Shown in pieces: positions 1-17,300 of a stretch of 64,000 nt of DNA. The DNA comes from Antedon bifida (lineage: Eukaryota; Echinodermata; Crinoidea; Comatulida; Antedonidae). The stretch covers positions 11,537,001 through 11,601,000 of the forward strand of contig OY727095.1 in the NCBI GenBank assembly GCA_963402885.1, given 5' to 3'. How positions within the stretch are numbered: position 1 is the stretch's first letter; every line of letters begins with the position of its first letter. The notes beneath the pieces are model-generated. The model saw nothing but the letters and a program-made list of their open reading frames with translations. It ran no database searches and was not told the DNA's origin. The translations under genes and the position numbers were made by a program.

Positions 1-4808
<4,808 letters not shown>

Positions 4809-5494
4809 TTCCTTTGAATATTTGCATTAAAAATGTGTTGCTGAATTGCCAAAAGATTTATTTATTATTATATTTAAAAGTGCTACTACTGTATAAATAA
4901 TTTGCGTTAAATTTCAGGTTTTTAAATAGACATAATGAAGTATGAACTATTTTTAAAGTAGTTCACGCTTGACGATCAATTGTTAAAATGTTGTTGAAGT
5001 TGATCCACAAATAATAATTGGAAAAACCATGCGCAGTATTTTTAGAAGAAATTTAATTTCGGGCAGAAGGCTGTTTGTGTAGCTAAAGTCACAACAAACA
5101 TTCCAATCATTGTATTTGATGTAGTGTTATACACCACTCAGGAAGTTTTGAGCCCCCCCCCCCCCCCCCCCCACTATTGAGGAAACCCACAATTCAGTAA
5201 AATATAATGTTTAAATACGATTTCATATATTATAGTCGTTATAAAGAGAAGATGAAAAAGAGATAAATGAATGAATTAAGATTTAGCAAATTTTATTCAC
5301 TTTATTATAAGAACAAAATGCATTGCATAGATATTTTCAAATGTTTTAATTGTAAAGTTTTATATATTATTTTATACAGTATTTCAAAGAAATAAATATT
5401 TATTATTAAATGTAGTGTTGTTTTGTGCATTTCTTTTCATTTTATTGGTTACGTTTTTAAAAGCTTCCATTTTGTAAGGGGCGGGTTTCCCGCT
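4809..5494. other. CDC7 3' UTR and intergenic sequence, with 20-base poly-C tract
   Basis: No gene is seen. The stretch holds the CDC7 3' untranslated sequence and an uninterrupted run of 20 C at 5153-5172, flanked by ordinary AT-rich DNA. Such a run is prone to length error in sequencing. Confidence 0.6.
5391..5396 (+). terminator. Candidate polyadenylation signal of the CDC7 gene
   Basis: An AATAAA hexamer lies 583 bases after the CDC7 stop codon in AT-rich sequence. Nothing between the stop and this point looks coding. Other AATAAA words occur further on (near 5511), so the choice is tentative. Confidence 0.35.
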
Positions 5495-5526
5495 GTTGAA
5501 TGAGATTATTAAATAAATAAAAAAAG

Positions 5527-6580
5527 TATAGGCTTACATTGAGTGCACGATTAAACACAATTACATGTAAGATTTAAAGAAAATATATGTAGCATTAATA
5601 ATGTTTACGAAGTTAACTTTCAAAAGAATATCACATGTATAATTAGGAATTAAGGAATACTTTACAGCTCAGGTACAGGCATGAATTTTAAATATAATAT
5701 CTGATTAATTGTACATAAATTAAATAATTGTAATAGAAATCAAGACGAAAAATCATGAATTTTCCTTAAATGGTAAAATACAAAATTTGGCAAAATTCTG
5801 CTACAAAAACCAGGAAGACCTTTTTTCAGTAGTTATGTAGTTTAACCTAGTGTAATAACATGTCTGGTGACTCCCTAGAAGGTGAAAAAAGATGGTGGAT
5901 ATATGGTGGATAATTTTGTTATATTTAGTCATCTGATAACATTTTTACCACACCGTTTATTTTTCATAGCTTTTTAAAATGCCTCTCTATTTACAAAATT
6001 TGTGTACAAAAGAATAGAGATTGTACTGTGTAATTTGAAAGTGCTTATTTTCAAAAAGCTTGTGTAACACAAATAAAATCCCAAACATTATGAAACATAG
6101 GGGAAACTATAGATCGATAATTATTGGAATGTATGATCAATAGAAATTGTTTGCCCGCACCTGGCCTTTAAAAATAATTGTAGCCTATAATTATAATACT
6201 TAGATATCTTGGTGTTCTGTCAGAGGCAATTATGTACAATAATTTCTTGTTTATGATTGGTTCACATAATGTCAAATCATTCGTTTATAAGCAAAGCATC
6301 AGGCCTTGAAATCCATTACCTAGAACCTGGGCAAATTTAAGTATTGTTGTTTCAGGTAGAACTGATTGTATGTCATGCAATTGTACACCTTTTGATCAGT
6401 TAGGGTCATGTATTGATTAATTCAATTGTCACTAGGATTGTCATAAAACATGTTTGCTCGTTGCTTATTATATATTCGTTTCTAATAATAACTCTGAACT
6501 TTCCTAACTCTATTATCGTGTTAAAAGTTGATGTGAATAAAAACTGTTTACCCGAGAATCTTCGTCAGTTCGGTAATCGT
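5527..6580 (+). repeat. Orphan partial copy of the giant gene's 5' flank
   Basis: Bases 5527-5700 match the copy A upstream region near 9552-9700. Bases 6165-6579 match about 9705-10118, including the block gtttacccgagaatct that lies just before the ATG of both copies. The match stops before the start codon, so no coding exon follows. The segment is bounded by two near-identical copies of a 31-bp AT-rich direct repeat, at 5495-5526 and 6579-6609. It appears to be a dispersed or transposed duplicate of promoter-proximal DNA. Confidence 0.6.
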
Positions 6581-6614
6581 TGAATGAGATTATTAAATAA
6601 ATAAAAAAGAAATT

Positions 6615-6730
6615 TGTTTACTTTAAGTTTGGTTCTCACTTGCACCCAACGCAATGACGCAGGCACAACGCAAGTGAATTGACCAATCACATTGACAGTT
6701 CGAGTGATCCATCGAGTTGTAAAAATTACT
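6615..6730. mobile_element. Fragment of a MITE-like element (related to the one at 46931-47088)
   Basis: After ttactt, the sequence taagtttggttctcactt is followed by acgcaatgacgcaggcac and ttgaccaatcac. This matches the 5' half of the foldback element at 46931-47088 and a third fragment at 36390-36480. The 3' inverted end is missing or decayed, so it is a broken copy. Confidence 0.5.
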
Positions 6731-6830
6731 TACGGTGCGCTTACGTCTTTGTGTTGCTTCCATTTGTATTGATAGGCCGTGGTTTAAAAATATCGTGCGT
6801 AGCCATAAATACGTGTTTTTGGCCTTCTAT

Positions 6831-6895
6831 CCCGTAAGCGGTCACTTTTCCCGGTCCCGACGATGGCCGCTTACGGGAGGTTCAACTGTAAAAAA
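6831..6895. repeat. Hairpin with 11-bp perfect arms (cccgtaagcgg / ccgcttacggg)
   Basis: The arms are 6831-6841 and 6867-6877, with a GC-rich 25-base loop, followed by aggttcaactgta. A GC-rich hairpin of this type in AT-rich DNA is typical of the end of a decayed dispersed repeat. I cannot assign a family. Confidence 0.45.
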
Positions 6896-8699
6896 TAAAA
6901 TATATGATTCAAATTCCCTGCAAAAAAACTACAATTCCCAGATTTAGCCCCTTCCCGACCTTCGATCATAAACTCACGAACAAGATACGGATGGAAAGGT
7001 AAGCCGGACAAGATACACCAGGTCGCAATTTCATCAAATGTCTTGTTCACAACTAATAATGTAGGATCGTTTTCGCCATTATTGGAAAGAAGGAGAGTCT
7101 TGTTTGTTAAACAGAACCCCCGGTCAACAGTAGTTACTGGATAATAAACAAATAAAATATTTTAAAAACCATTTAGTTTTTTGCCAAATTATTTGGTTAA
7201 AATTATGTTACATTTTTCAAAAAAATGCTGAATTAAGGGAATTATGCCAAATTATGCTAGATTTTCCAAAATATGCTAGATGCTGCAGCTAAATTGGTAA
7301 AAAGTATGCTATATAGCATAATTATGCTATATTTAGGTAATATTCGAAGGAATTGGTACCATTGGTTTCTCTGATAATTCCACCAAATGTCACAAGTTTT
7401 CCTCACACAAATCCGGCGATCCCGCCCAATGAAACTGTTTCCACCATACACGACTATTTTACAGTTGTTGGTAGGAGGCATTCAGCTTTACAAACGAACG
7501 CGAATTTATAGACTTTTCGACAGATAAATTTTAAGAGAGCGCGTAAATCTGAATGCTTATTTTGAAACATGGTATGGATATTAATTTTGAATAAACATAA
7601 ATGTAGTCGCTTCATATAATTGTGGGTTTTGTTAATTTTAAGTCTGTCATTTTACTCCTTTAATAGGCCTAGTATGTTGTAACCCTCTATAATATAAAAA
7701 TAATATAGTAGTAACAAGTAGTATATACTCTGTAGACCTACCAGGAAGTAAATTAATATTTATTTGATTTTTGTTCTCTATTGTTCAGTATAATATCTCG
7801 GATTCACAACAATGAATCTAGTTGCATCGCTAGAGGCACTGAGTGCCTCGCTTCGCCTCGCCTCGTCTCGCCTCGTCTCGCTCAACTGAAATAAAGTTTT
7901 CAACATTGTAAAAATACTGTACTTAGATCTTATTTCAACAAAGATAATTTCTATGGCACCAATGACAAAGGCACTGTATAATGTACAAAATAATATAAAT
8001 AAGGTCGACGCAACGGTACGTTGAAATGTCGTGACAAACACCAATCTGTCTCCTATTATGAAATGTTATGTCGTGACAAAGTATTTAACTTCCCTAATCT
8101 ACCAAACAAATGAATATGTACGTATCACAATACATTTCAACACGAAACCTGTGTAATAACGAGTTTTTAATTGATGTATGTGTGGATTTAGAGGGTCTTT
8201 GGAGACTGGAGTTGACCCAGGTACACGGTACTCTTCGTGACCGTGTTAAAAATGTCGTAAACACAATCAATTGAATCGACGTTTCCTACATATAAATAAA
8301 AAAAGAAATGCATAAAATGATAAAAATATTATACTACATGCCATCTTGCAAGATCTTTGCTTTGCTCCATTTTTCTGTGGTAATAGAATCATTCAGTTTT
8401 ACTGTGAAGATGTCGATTTTGATAAATATGCCATTATGAATAAATGAATCATCTGTACATATCAATCGACAATTATTTACTTTATATCAGTAATTTATAA
8501 TTTTATTGCCTTAAAGTCGTATCTGACATTGTTAAAATAAATTTGAATATTTTAACAAGATGTTGCACCACGTTGATACATTTTATTTCTGGTTTTTAAA
8601 ATATAAAAAACTTTTGTAAAATTTCAATAGACTGACTAATTTGAAGTAGAGATATCTAATGATATAGATGTACCTTGATACATGATATTAAGATAATGT
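6896..8699. other. Intergenic DNA; far 5' flank homologous to the DNA before copy B
   Basis: No gene is seen. Stretches from about 7566 to 8640 match 37670-38640 upstream of copy B, for example aataaacataaatgtagtcg and the block near 8395 beginning agttttactgtgaagatg. The tandem duplication therefore included several kilobases of 5' flanking DNA. A short CTCGC-type simple repeat lies at 7845-7881. Confidence 0.55.
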
Positions 8700-9433
8700 A
8701 AAACAAGGCCATATAGATGGCTGCAGTCGCGTGCTCATTAGTGTTTACCGACCGACCGACCAACCTACCAACTGACCGAAATTACTGAACATGTTTAAAA
8801 ATGTTGAAATGTTTAAAAACATTTATATCTTTTTAATTTCCACGTGCGTAGCCTGTCACTTTTGACGTGCTCGTATAACGTAATTTCGAGTTGAAAAGTA
8901 AGTCAAGAAAACAGAAATCGCAAAAAGAAAAAAAATGCGCAATAACATTTAACGCGCAGTGCGCGCGCAAAAATATGCGCACTCATGGCAATTTTGTAAA
9001 CGCTTAAAATTGCCTGAAACGTACTCTTATTTCATCGAAAATAAATTTTGAAAATTTTAAGCGCGCGTACGCATGCGTTACATGCGCTACGCACGTAATT
9101 GTATTGCCATATGATGATTTATGCCCTGAAATTTATGAGTACCAAATTTTATTTAATTGTGATTCATGGTTGTGAAGATATGATTACAAACGTGATTTCG
9201 TTACATCGTGCGTACACCGCGTAATTTGTTATTGCGCACCGTGAAAACATAACCACATCGATTCCTGGCCATAAGGAATATACTGTGAAAAATTGACTTA
9301 GCTAGATTAAACTGATATCAAGATAAGGTCAGAAAGCGATAAAACGCATAGTGATACCGGACCGACAGACAGACCGACAGACAGACAGACCGACCGACAT
9401 AGTGAACTATAGAGTCGCGTCCATGCGACTAAA
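8700..9433. mobile_element. Dispersed CG-rich repeat element with GACC/GACA tetranucleotide tracts
   Basis: The segment opens with aaggccatatagatggctgc, has a GACC-type tract at 8749-8765, a middle full of CGCG/GCGC words, and a second GACC/GACA tract at 9359-9400. It closes with a small hairpin (agtcgc...gcgact) before taaaaa. A shortened, opposite-strand copy of the two ends is present at about 60003-60106. It has no coding capacity and is absent from the corresponding place before copy B. The type (non-autonomous transposon or Helitron-like) is not settled. Confidence 0.55.
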
Positions 9434-9549
9434 AAGAAATTCGTCCATCCATCATTTACAATTCACCAAGCCATTGTTAATAGTTTTTTATCCCTGCTAA
9501 TTCATCCACTTGAACTGTTTACACTGAAAAAAAAGAGGATTAGAGTGAA

Positions 9550-10175
9550 AAGTATAGGCTTACATTGAGTTCACGATTAAACACAACAGATGTGCAATTA
9601 TATGTAAGATTTAAAGAAAATATTTGTAGCATTATTAATGTTTACGAAGTTAACCTTTTAAAAGAATGTCACATGTATAATTAGGAATTAAGGAATACTT
9701 TAAAAATAATTGTAGCCTATAATTATAATACTTAGATATCTTGGTGTTCTGTCAGAGGCAATTATGTACAATCATTTATTGTTTATGATTGGTTCAAATA
9801 ATGTCAAATCATTCGTTTATAAGCAAATGCACCAGGCCTTGAAATCCGTTATCTAGAACCTGGGAAAATTTAAGTATTGTTGTTTCAGGTAATTGGTTGT
9901 ATGTCATGCAATTGTACACCTTTTGATCAGTTAGTGTCATGTATTGATTAATTCAATTGTCACAAGGATTGTCATAAAACATGTTTGCTCGTTGCTTATT
10001 ATATATTGGTTTCTAATAATAACTCTGAACTTTCTTAACTCTATTATCATGTTAATGATTTAGCAAGTTGATGTGAATAAAACTGTTTACCCGAGAATCT
10101 TTGTCAGTTCGGTAATCGTCACAGAGATCGATTAAACATGTTTCGATTATTGATATTTGAAAAACTCCAATAAAG
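9550..10175 (+). promoter_or_regulatory. Conserved 5' flank (putative promoter and 5' UTR) of copy A
   Basis: The 400-500 bases before the start codon are shared with the copy B flank (about 38690-39128) and with the orphan copy at 5527-6580. Conserved blocks include ttagatatcttggtgttc-like sequence and tacccgagaatctttg about 60-90 bases before the ATG. I see no clear TATA box. Assignment as promoter rests on position and three-way conservation only. Confidence 0.4.
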
Positions 10176-11396
10176 ATGGAAACACTTAATAAAAATTTGT
10201 TGTCCGTTATTATATTTGGATTTTGTTTAAGCTTTTCAGCTGGTGAAACATTCATCAGTGGAGAAATTTCAGAAGATGTAGAGTTTGTATCTTCTGATAG
10301 TCCTGTGTTTGTGACAGATGACCTGTATGTACAGAGCAATGCTACTGTAACCATTCAAGCAGGAGTGCAGATGTTCTTTGCAGAAGGAACAGGCATCTTT
10401 GTTAATGGAACTTTGATTAGCAATGGAACAGACGACAATCATGTTGTGTTGACCAGTTATGGAAATTCAACATTTTTGAAAGACGAATGGCATCTCAAAT
10501 GGTCACACGTAAGGCTGGTGAACGGGGGTAATGAACGCCAGGGTCATGTGTTAGTGTATACAGCTGGTAGATGGGGCAAAGTGTGTGCAAATCGTTATGC
10601 TCGTACAAATGCTGCTTTAGTAGTATGCCGTCAACTTGGATATGAAAGTGGGTCCTACAATGGGTTCGGTTCAGGGCCAGAACCAATCAATCTTTATGAG
10701 GTTTACTGTAATTCCAACGAGAAATCTATCTTTGATTGTTTCCGCAGTGAAAGCTATTGTGATTGTAAGTTAATGAATTTATTTTTTTAAATATTTTTAT
10801 TATAGACATTTTTAACATAAATAAATAAATACAAATAAACGCTTTAATGTTTTCCTTTCGTAGGGTATTTAGGGGTCGTGTGTTCAACAACAATAAGTTC
10901 CCCGCACAACTTGACATTCTCCAATACCTCGTACTGGGCTGGTATAAGTTGGCTTAAAAGCGATGCAGATCAAGACAAACGCAGCTTCCTAAGATATACA
11001 GATATATCATTGGCTGGAGCAAACGCAAACGGCGAAGCTGGTAATCCCGCCATTTATTCACATTCTAGACGCTTTCCATATTTATCCAATGTCAATATTA
11101 CTGATTGTGTTGGGTCAGGAATATGTTTCTCTGGCGTCGTCTCAGATATTGACATTAATGAGGTTGTTGTTAAAGGCAATCGCGGTTATGGAATGGAAAT
11201 GTCTACTTTAGGATCAATTTCAATACAGAATTCAAGATTTGAGGATAACGAATTTGATGGACTTGCAATTTTTGATGTTGATCATGGTACTCCTAATTAT
11301 GACATACTGTGTAATGATAATGTTACATATATTGCTTCATTCGAAACAGGATACTATACAGATAATGGTAACAGCTATTCTCAATCTTGTCGACAG
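10176..11396 (+). CDS. Copy A exons 1-2: signal peptide, first beta module, SRCR 1, start of beta-helix
   Basis: Residues 1-23 form a hydrophobic signal peptide ending near SFSAG. Residues ~24-105 form a module (SPVFVTDDLYVQSNATVTIQ, then GVQMFFAEGTGIFVNGTL) that recurs before each SRCR domain. SRCR 1 spans residues ~112-203 (VRLVNGG, GRWGKVCAN, VVCRQLGY, then LGVVC). Intron 1 cuts between SYCD and WYLGVVC, and the joined codon restores the final SRCR half. Exon 2 continues into right-handed beta-helix-type repeats such as NSRFEDNEFDGLAIF. The protein is extracellular; SRCR domains usually bind proteins or glycans. Confidence 0.85.
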
Positions 11397-14300
11397 GTAG
11401 GCCTATTTTTTTTAAATAAATATTTTATCGTGATAACTTGCAACAAAGCCAACGGAAATAACCTGTTTAATTAGCTAGTTTTTGCGCTCCTGGTCAAAAT
11501 TATAGTGTTCATATAATTATAGTGATCCTATATTATACTATTTTTTCTTGTATATTATTATTGATATTTATTTTAACCAAATAAATGAATTAAAATGTAT
11601 TAATTAATAAAACAAAACAAATGTTTATTGTGCACGATAATATAGGGTAATAACTCTGTGCGGATCACGACTTTGTTCACGAATTATTCTTTTGTATGTG
11701 GAAGGTGGGTGAGAGATATCCTGAATTTTTCAATTAGTCGGAAATAATGCCTAATAGAAAAAATAATGATTTTGTAAATGTCAGTTGTTTTATGCAGACC
11801 AAGGATACTTGCTAAAAGTGAAAGTCCTCCAATACAACTGGTACCATAGTTACTATAGTTACGTGATCCTCTATAATGGTAATGACACCTCAACCGCTGT
11901 TGGCAAAAGGTTTACAAAACAAGACGAGGTAATAATGATCACGAACAATGTGATGCTTATTGAATATCGATGCGATTACTACTACTACTGGAGAAACGAT
12001 TTAAACTTAGTGATTTGGAGTGAGCGTAAGTATATTACAAAATATTCTTACTTCTTCAATATACTTCTTACTGGTAATTGTTTTGTAATAACATTTAACC
12101 ATGCAAATGTGTTTGTTCTAATTATGCTATATTATGTGAGGTACTGTACGTATCATGTCGCGCCCATTAAAGAAAAGTATGTTTATTATAATGGTTGTAT
12201 AAATAATTATCATAAACCAAAATAGTTTTCTTCAGATTTTTAAATTAACTACTTTGTTTCATAACATTAAATGTATAAATTGAGTCGGCCATGTTTCCAA
12301 ATTAACAATGTCCATTACAGTGCATTTTTGAATTTCAATTGATTTTGATATGAGAACTTATGTGGAAAATAAACTAAACTAAACTATAAGTATAACGGTA
12401 GTAAAATGTCAAATTTTGAGTTTTTTGTTGTTATTTCAAGATTATTATTTGTTATTTCAGCAATACAAGGGTCTCATGTAATCAAAAATTCAGACTTTGT
12501 TGGCAACAATGGGAATGGACTGACAGTGCATCCAACGTACATGCCGGAATTACGTGTGAACAACGTACAAATGATGTTTAATAATGGGAATGGATTTCAA
12601 ACATACGCCAGGATTGATGAACTAACTCTCGAATTAAGTGATTTTATTGCAAACTCTTTAAATGGAATTAGCATTTATGAAGCTCAGAACATTGTTATTA
12701 ATGCATCATATGTTTCAGAAAATAATATGAATGGGTTGATTTCGAGAAGAGGTGATCTGAACATAATCAATAGTGTGTTTGACGGGAACTCCGATTCTGG
12801 GCTGTTTGTCTACGATAGTAACAGCAATACTTTGCAGGTTGAAAATAACTCATTCTCTTATAATAACGGATGTGGAATCGTTATAACTGGTGCATATTCA
12901 AACTCGTACATCTATAAAAATTCAGTTGAATACAATACGAACGGTGCAATTAAGTTTGGAGCTGGCATAAGCCCACGTTTATACGATATCATCATCTCGG
13001 GAAATAATATATCGTTTAACACAGGAGGTTTCCTTGTACATGTAGATGTATATCAAGTATATCATGAAAATATGATAAAAATAACTGATAACGTTTTTAG
13101 AAACAATACATGTGAGCGAGTCCTTTCTCTTGATGTATCATACAACTACAACTACTATACTATAGTTGTTGGGAAAAACTTCATAACTAACAATCAGCCA
13201 CGATTGAGATTTCCAAACTCTGTGTGGCCGTCATCTGTTTTGTTCTTACAATACTCAAAAGTATCAATGAAGAGCAACACTCTTGTTAATCCTGATTTCA
13301 TGTATGAAGTTGTTGCTGCTGGTCAAGAAGAACTATCAACAACGGTCATTAACGCTAGCCTGTCTTGGTGGGGATCTGATAACTGTTCTGTCATCAAGTC
13401 TCGTATCATTGATGGCGAAACACGACCGTCGTACCCAAAGCTTTTAATATCGCCTTATCGTGTCGTCAATGACACCTCTGAACTTGCAAATCAAGAATGT
13501 AGTCTAATTGGAGTTTTTCAGTTCGGTCAAACGATAGGTGGCAGTATATACAGTCATGTGACATTATCTTCTGACGGTAGTCCGTACGTTGTCAGTAACG
13601 ACATTTTAATACACTCAGATGGTGTGCTGGTAATTGAACCTGGTGTAACCTTATTGTTTGACTACTATACTGGAATATTAGTTCGTGGAAGACTTTTAGC
13701 CAACGGTAACCACACAGATATGATCAGAATGGCGCCATTTTATAAAAATATGTCTACTCCTATTCGATTATCTGATGGAAAAAATCAATGGGAAGGAGTC
13801 TTAGAGGTGTTAAAAGATGGAAACTGGGGCTCTGTCTGTTATTATTCTCATTCTTATTATTATTATGACGTTGCTAGTGTTGCGCGTATAGCGTGTCAGC
13901 AACTTGGATACACCGGTTATCTTGATTATTACACTGTCACATCCACCAGAATGACCGTCTTAGATTATTTTGAATGCAATGAAGACACTCATACAAATAT
14001 CTTAGACTGTGCTTTCAACATTCAACTGTATGTTTGTCCGTCATATCGTAAGCTTTATTTAGTATGTAATCCTGGAAAGTGGAGTGGTATCAAGTACACG
14101 CTTTCTAGTAAGCAGAGTTCGCTGGAATTTGCTTACATTAGTCAAACTGGTGGTAATCTTGAGAAAATGAATGTGTATTCCAGTGCTGCTATTAAAGTTG
14201 ACTTTAATCATCATCATTTTGCTAATCTTAACCTTCATAATGTCCACAGAGGCTTTACACTCTACATAGATAACCCATTCATCGATAAAGATCCAACTAC

Positions 14301-17300
14301 CAATACTGATATCATCTGTGCTGCTCCCGGATACGGTATTACAGTTTATTCCCTTTCCTATCACTACTATCAGGGATCTATTAACTGCAGTGGAGGTATT
14401 TACCTGTCGACACTGCCGTCGGATGATTTCAATGCTATCAAGCATTACACCGATCAACAAAATGTTCTTAGTTTTGCGGAAGCTGACCAATCGGTATTCG
14501 TTGAAGACATTCTCTATCTGGATGTAATATATTCAGGTTACTACCTTTACGTCACACATTCCCATAACTTTACCGTGCAGGATGGTCATACAATTGCAAT
14601 TTTTGTCTACAATGATTACTTTTCATATAATGGTTATTTGTCTTTCACCGATCCTTCAAGCGGAAAGACACTACTCTCGTTGGATTCTTCATCATCTAGG
14701 CGGCAACAACAATGGATTCAAACGACCTCAAATGAACTCACTGTTACCTTTTCGTCAAATTACTATTATTATTACACTTCTAATAAAGTTGGAATCGTTA
14801 TTCTGTCTTTAAAAGGTACGTAATTTCACATTTAGCACATTTAATTTTAAATTAATTTTCAGTTTAAATGATAAATAGGCCTACCTGTTTCTTCAACTTA
14901 TGTTTTATGTTCTTGAAAAAAATATATTGCTTGATTGGCAAAAGAGAATCGAGTTTTCACGTGCAGGAATATTTATCTACGATATAATATTATGTGAGTA
15001 AAAGTACATATAACATTATTATTTCTGTTTTCATACACAGACCCGGTTAAAAACATAACGAACAGCATTGTGTTGGATTCCATCAAATACGAAAGTAGTG
15101 GTTCGTACGCAATAGAAATGCAATCCGGATCAAAATCGACATACTTAAAAGTTTTGAACTGTACACTATTTGATAACACGTATGGATACGACATTGTGTA
15201 TTTAAATAATGGGGGTCGCGTTCTGTTTGAAGGATGTAACTTGTCTTCGATTAATAACTATCGTCCTGATGGCGTTAGAATTCGTGGTACATTTGAAGGA
15301 ATCACATTTTCTAACTGTGAATTTAAAAATATTTACAGAGGTATTGACCTTTACAATAGCAATATACTACCACTTAAAATCATGGATTGTTCATTTTTAA
15401 CGGTCAGTTATGCCATATACATTTATGGAAGCCAACATTCATCGAACATCGAAGTGTATAAATCAAGATTCGAAGATTTTTATAATGGATTGAGAACCAC
15501 ATCCTTTGATAATATTTTCATCGATGAATGTGACTTTCAAGATGGAACTTATGGTGTGTACGTTGATACATCGTTTGGTTATCAAAGTAATAATCACTCG
15601 ATAATCTTGCAAAATATTAATTTCCAATCGGTACACCGATCAGTTTATGCGGACATTGATATTGATGCATATCAACCGTCCGAATGGGTTTATCTAAGTT
15701 TAAAGAAATGTATTGTTGAAGATAGCGATCGCTTTCTGGAAACATATATATTTACGGAGACAATGAATATTGAAATGGATATAAAAAACAATATGATAAT
15801 GCACGGTAGAGATGTTATCTCAATAACGATAAATAACCAAATTGACAATAGCTACATTGTTAACATTGCGAATAATACAATTATGAACAACACTGCTGAT
15901 AACGCTATTGTTTCAATTGGACAACACTACCCTGCATTCATGTCATCTTCAACAGGCTTACAATTTAATTTCAGGGACAACATTTTACAACATAATTTAG
16001 CAAACCACATTATAAATGATCTTACATGTGCCTTGGAACTTGGTGTTCATACAGCATCCTTATCTGGAAATGTGTTTGATAACGTTGGAATCGATGTGGA
16101 GATCTGTAGTGCGCATGTCTTTACTGACCCTAATCATTATATTGATGCACGGTTTAACCAATGGGGAAACGTTGAAGAAGATAAAGTACGCCACAGAGTT
16201 TTTGACAATGAAGATTGGAATAACCTTGTGTACATTATTACGGATGATGAGAATACTGTAACTGATGAGTTGAGTAAATGTAGTTCGTCTAACATAGGTG
16301 GACGAATTAATGGCACATGTCACCTGACATTGCTAAATAGTCCTTATATGATCCAATCTGACATCACAGTTTTACCAAACGCAGAGTTAATAATAGATCC
16401 GGGTGTAAAATTGTTTTTTAAAGAAGATAATGGAATTACTATTCTTGGAAGGTTATCAGCAGTAGGTAATCCTAACGAAGAAATAACTTTTGATTTAACA
16501 GAAGATTTTGGTTCAGTAGATAGTGATAAGATACGTTTGGTTGAAGGTAATAGTCGAACCGAAGGACGTCTTCAAATATATGTGAATGGTGAATGGAAAA
16601 ATGTTTTTAACAGATATTTTGGATACAGTGAAGGCCAGGTTGCTTGTCGACAACTTGGTTTTACTTATGAAGGTTATCGTGGCATTGCACGCACTACAAA
16701 TTCAGAACCTACCTGGCAATATTATTTATATTGCTATGGATATGAGTTAAGTTTATTTCACTGTAGAAGCTACACCTACTACAATTATCATTCCAATGTA
16801 TGGTTGACCTGTAAGAGCTCACATTGGGGAAATATTCAATTGTACACCGATTCAAACTCTGAACGGTCTACCATTAAACATGTTAACATATTAAATACCG
16901 GTCGGCTACATGGTGTGGATGGTGTACCTTCAATATATGCGTTTGGACCTGTAATTCCGCTCACAAAAGACATCTATTTTGAGAATTGTACCGGACAGGC
17001 ACTTGTCATTGATAGTACGACAGAAATTGAACTAGAGAGAATTACCGTAAAGCACTGTTGGTCAGGTTTTGCATCACGAATTTATTCAGAAGTCAACATT
17101 TTGGAGAGCTCGTTTGACCACATTGATTATTCTGGCCTATTAATGACTACGAGAATAGCCAGTTTTTTTCCTTCACAGTCGTTCTTTCATTCCAGATGTG
17201 GTGGACATCATCTGGTTAATCCGGGAGACCAGTTAATTCTTTCTGACAGTATATGCGGAGAAAAGGACTGCATCAGTGTTATTGAATGTGTACACAATTG

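Noticed and set aside
5153-5172. Twenty-base poly-C run as a regulatory or quadruplex element
   Set aside because: A single run without spaced G/C tracts; more likely a slippage-prone simple repeat or sequencing artefact.
9405-9433. Helitron 3' end (small hairpin followed by CTAA)
   Set aside because: A hairpin and ctaa are present, but the 5' end and insertion between A and T could not be shown; kept only as a possibility in the repeat entry.
14059-14490. Minus-strand open frame within copy A exon 4
   Set aside because: Antisense shadow of SRCR 2 and the following beta-helix; no domain of its own.
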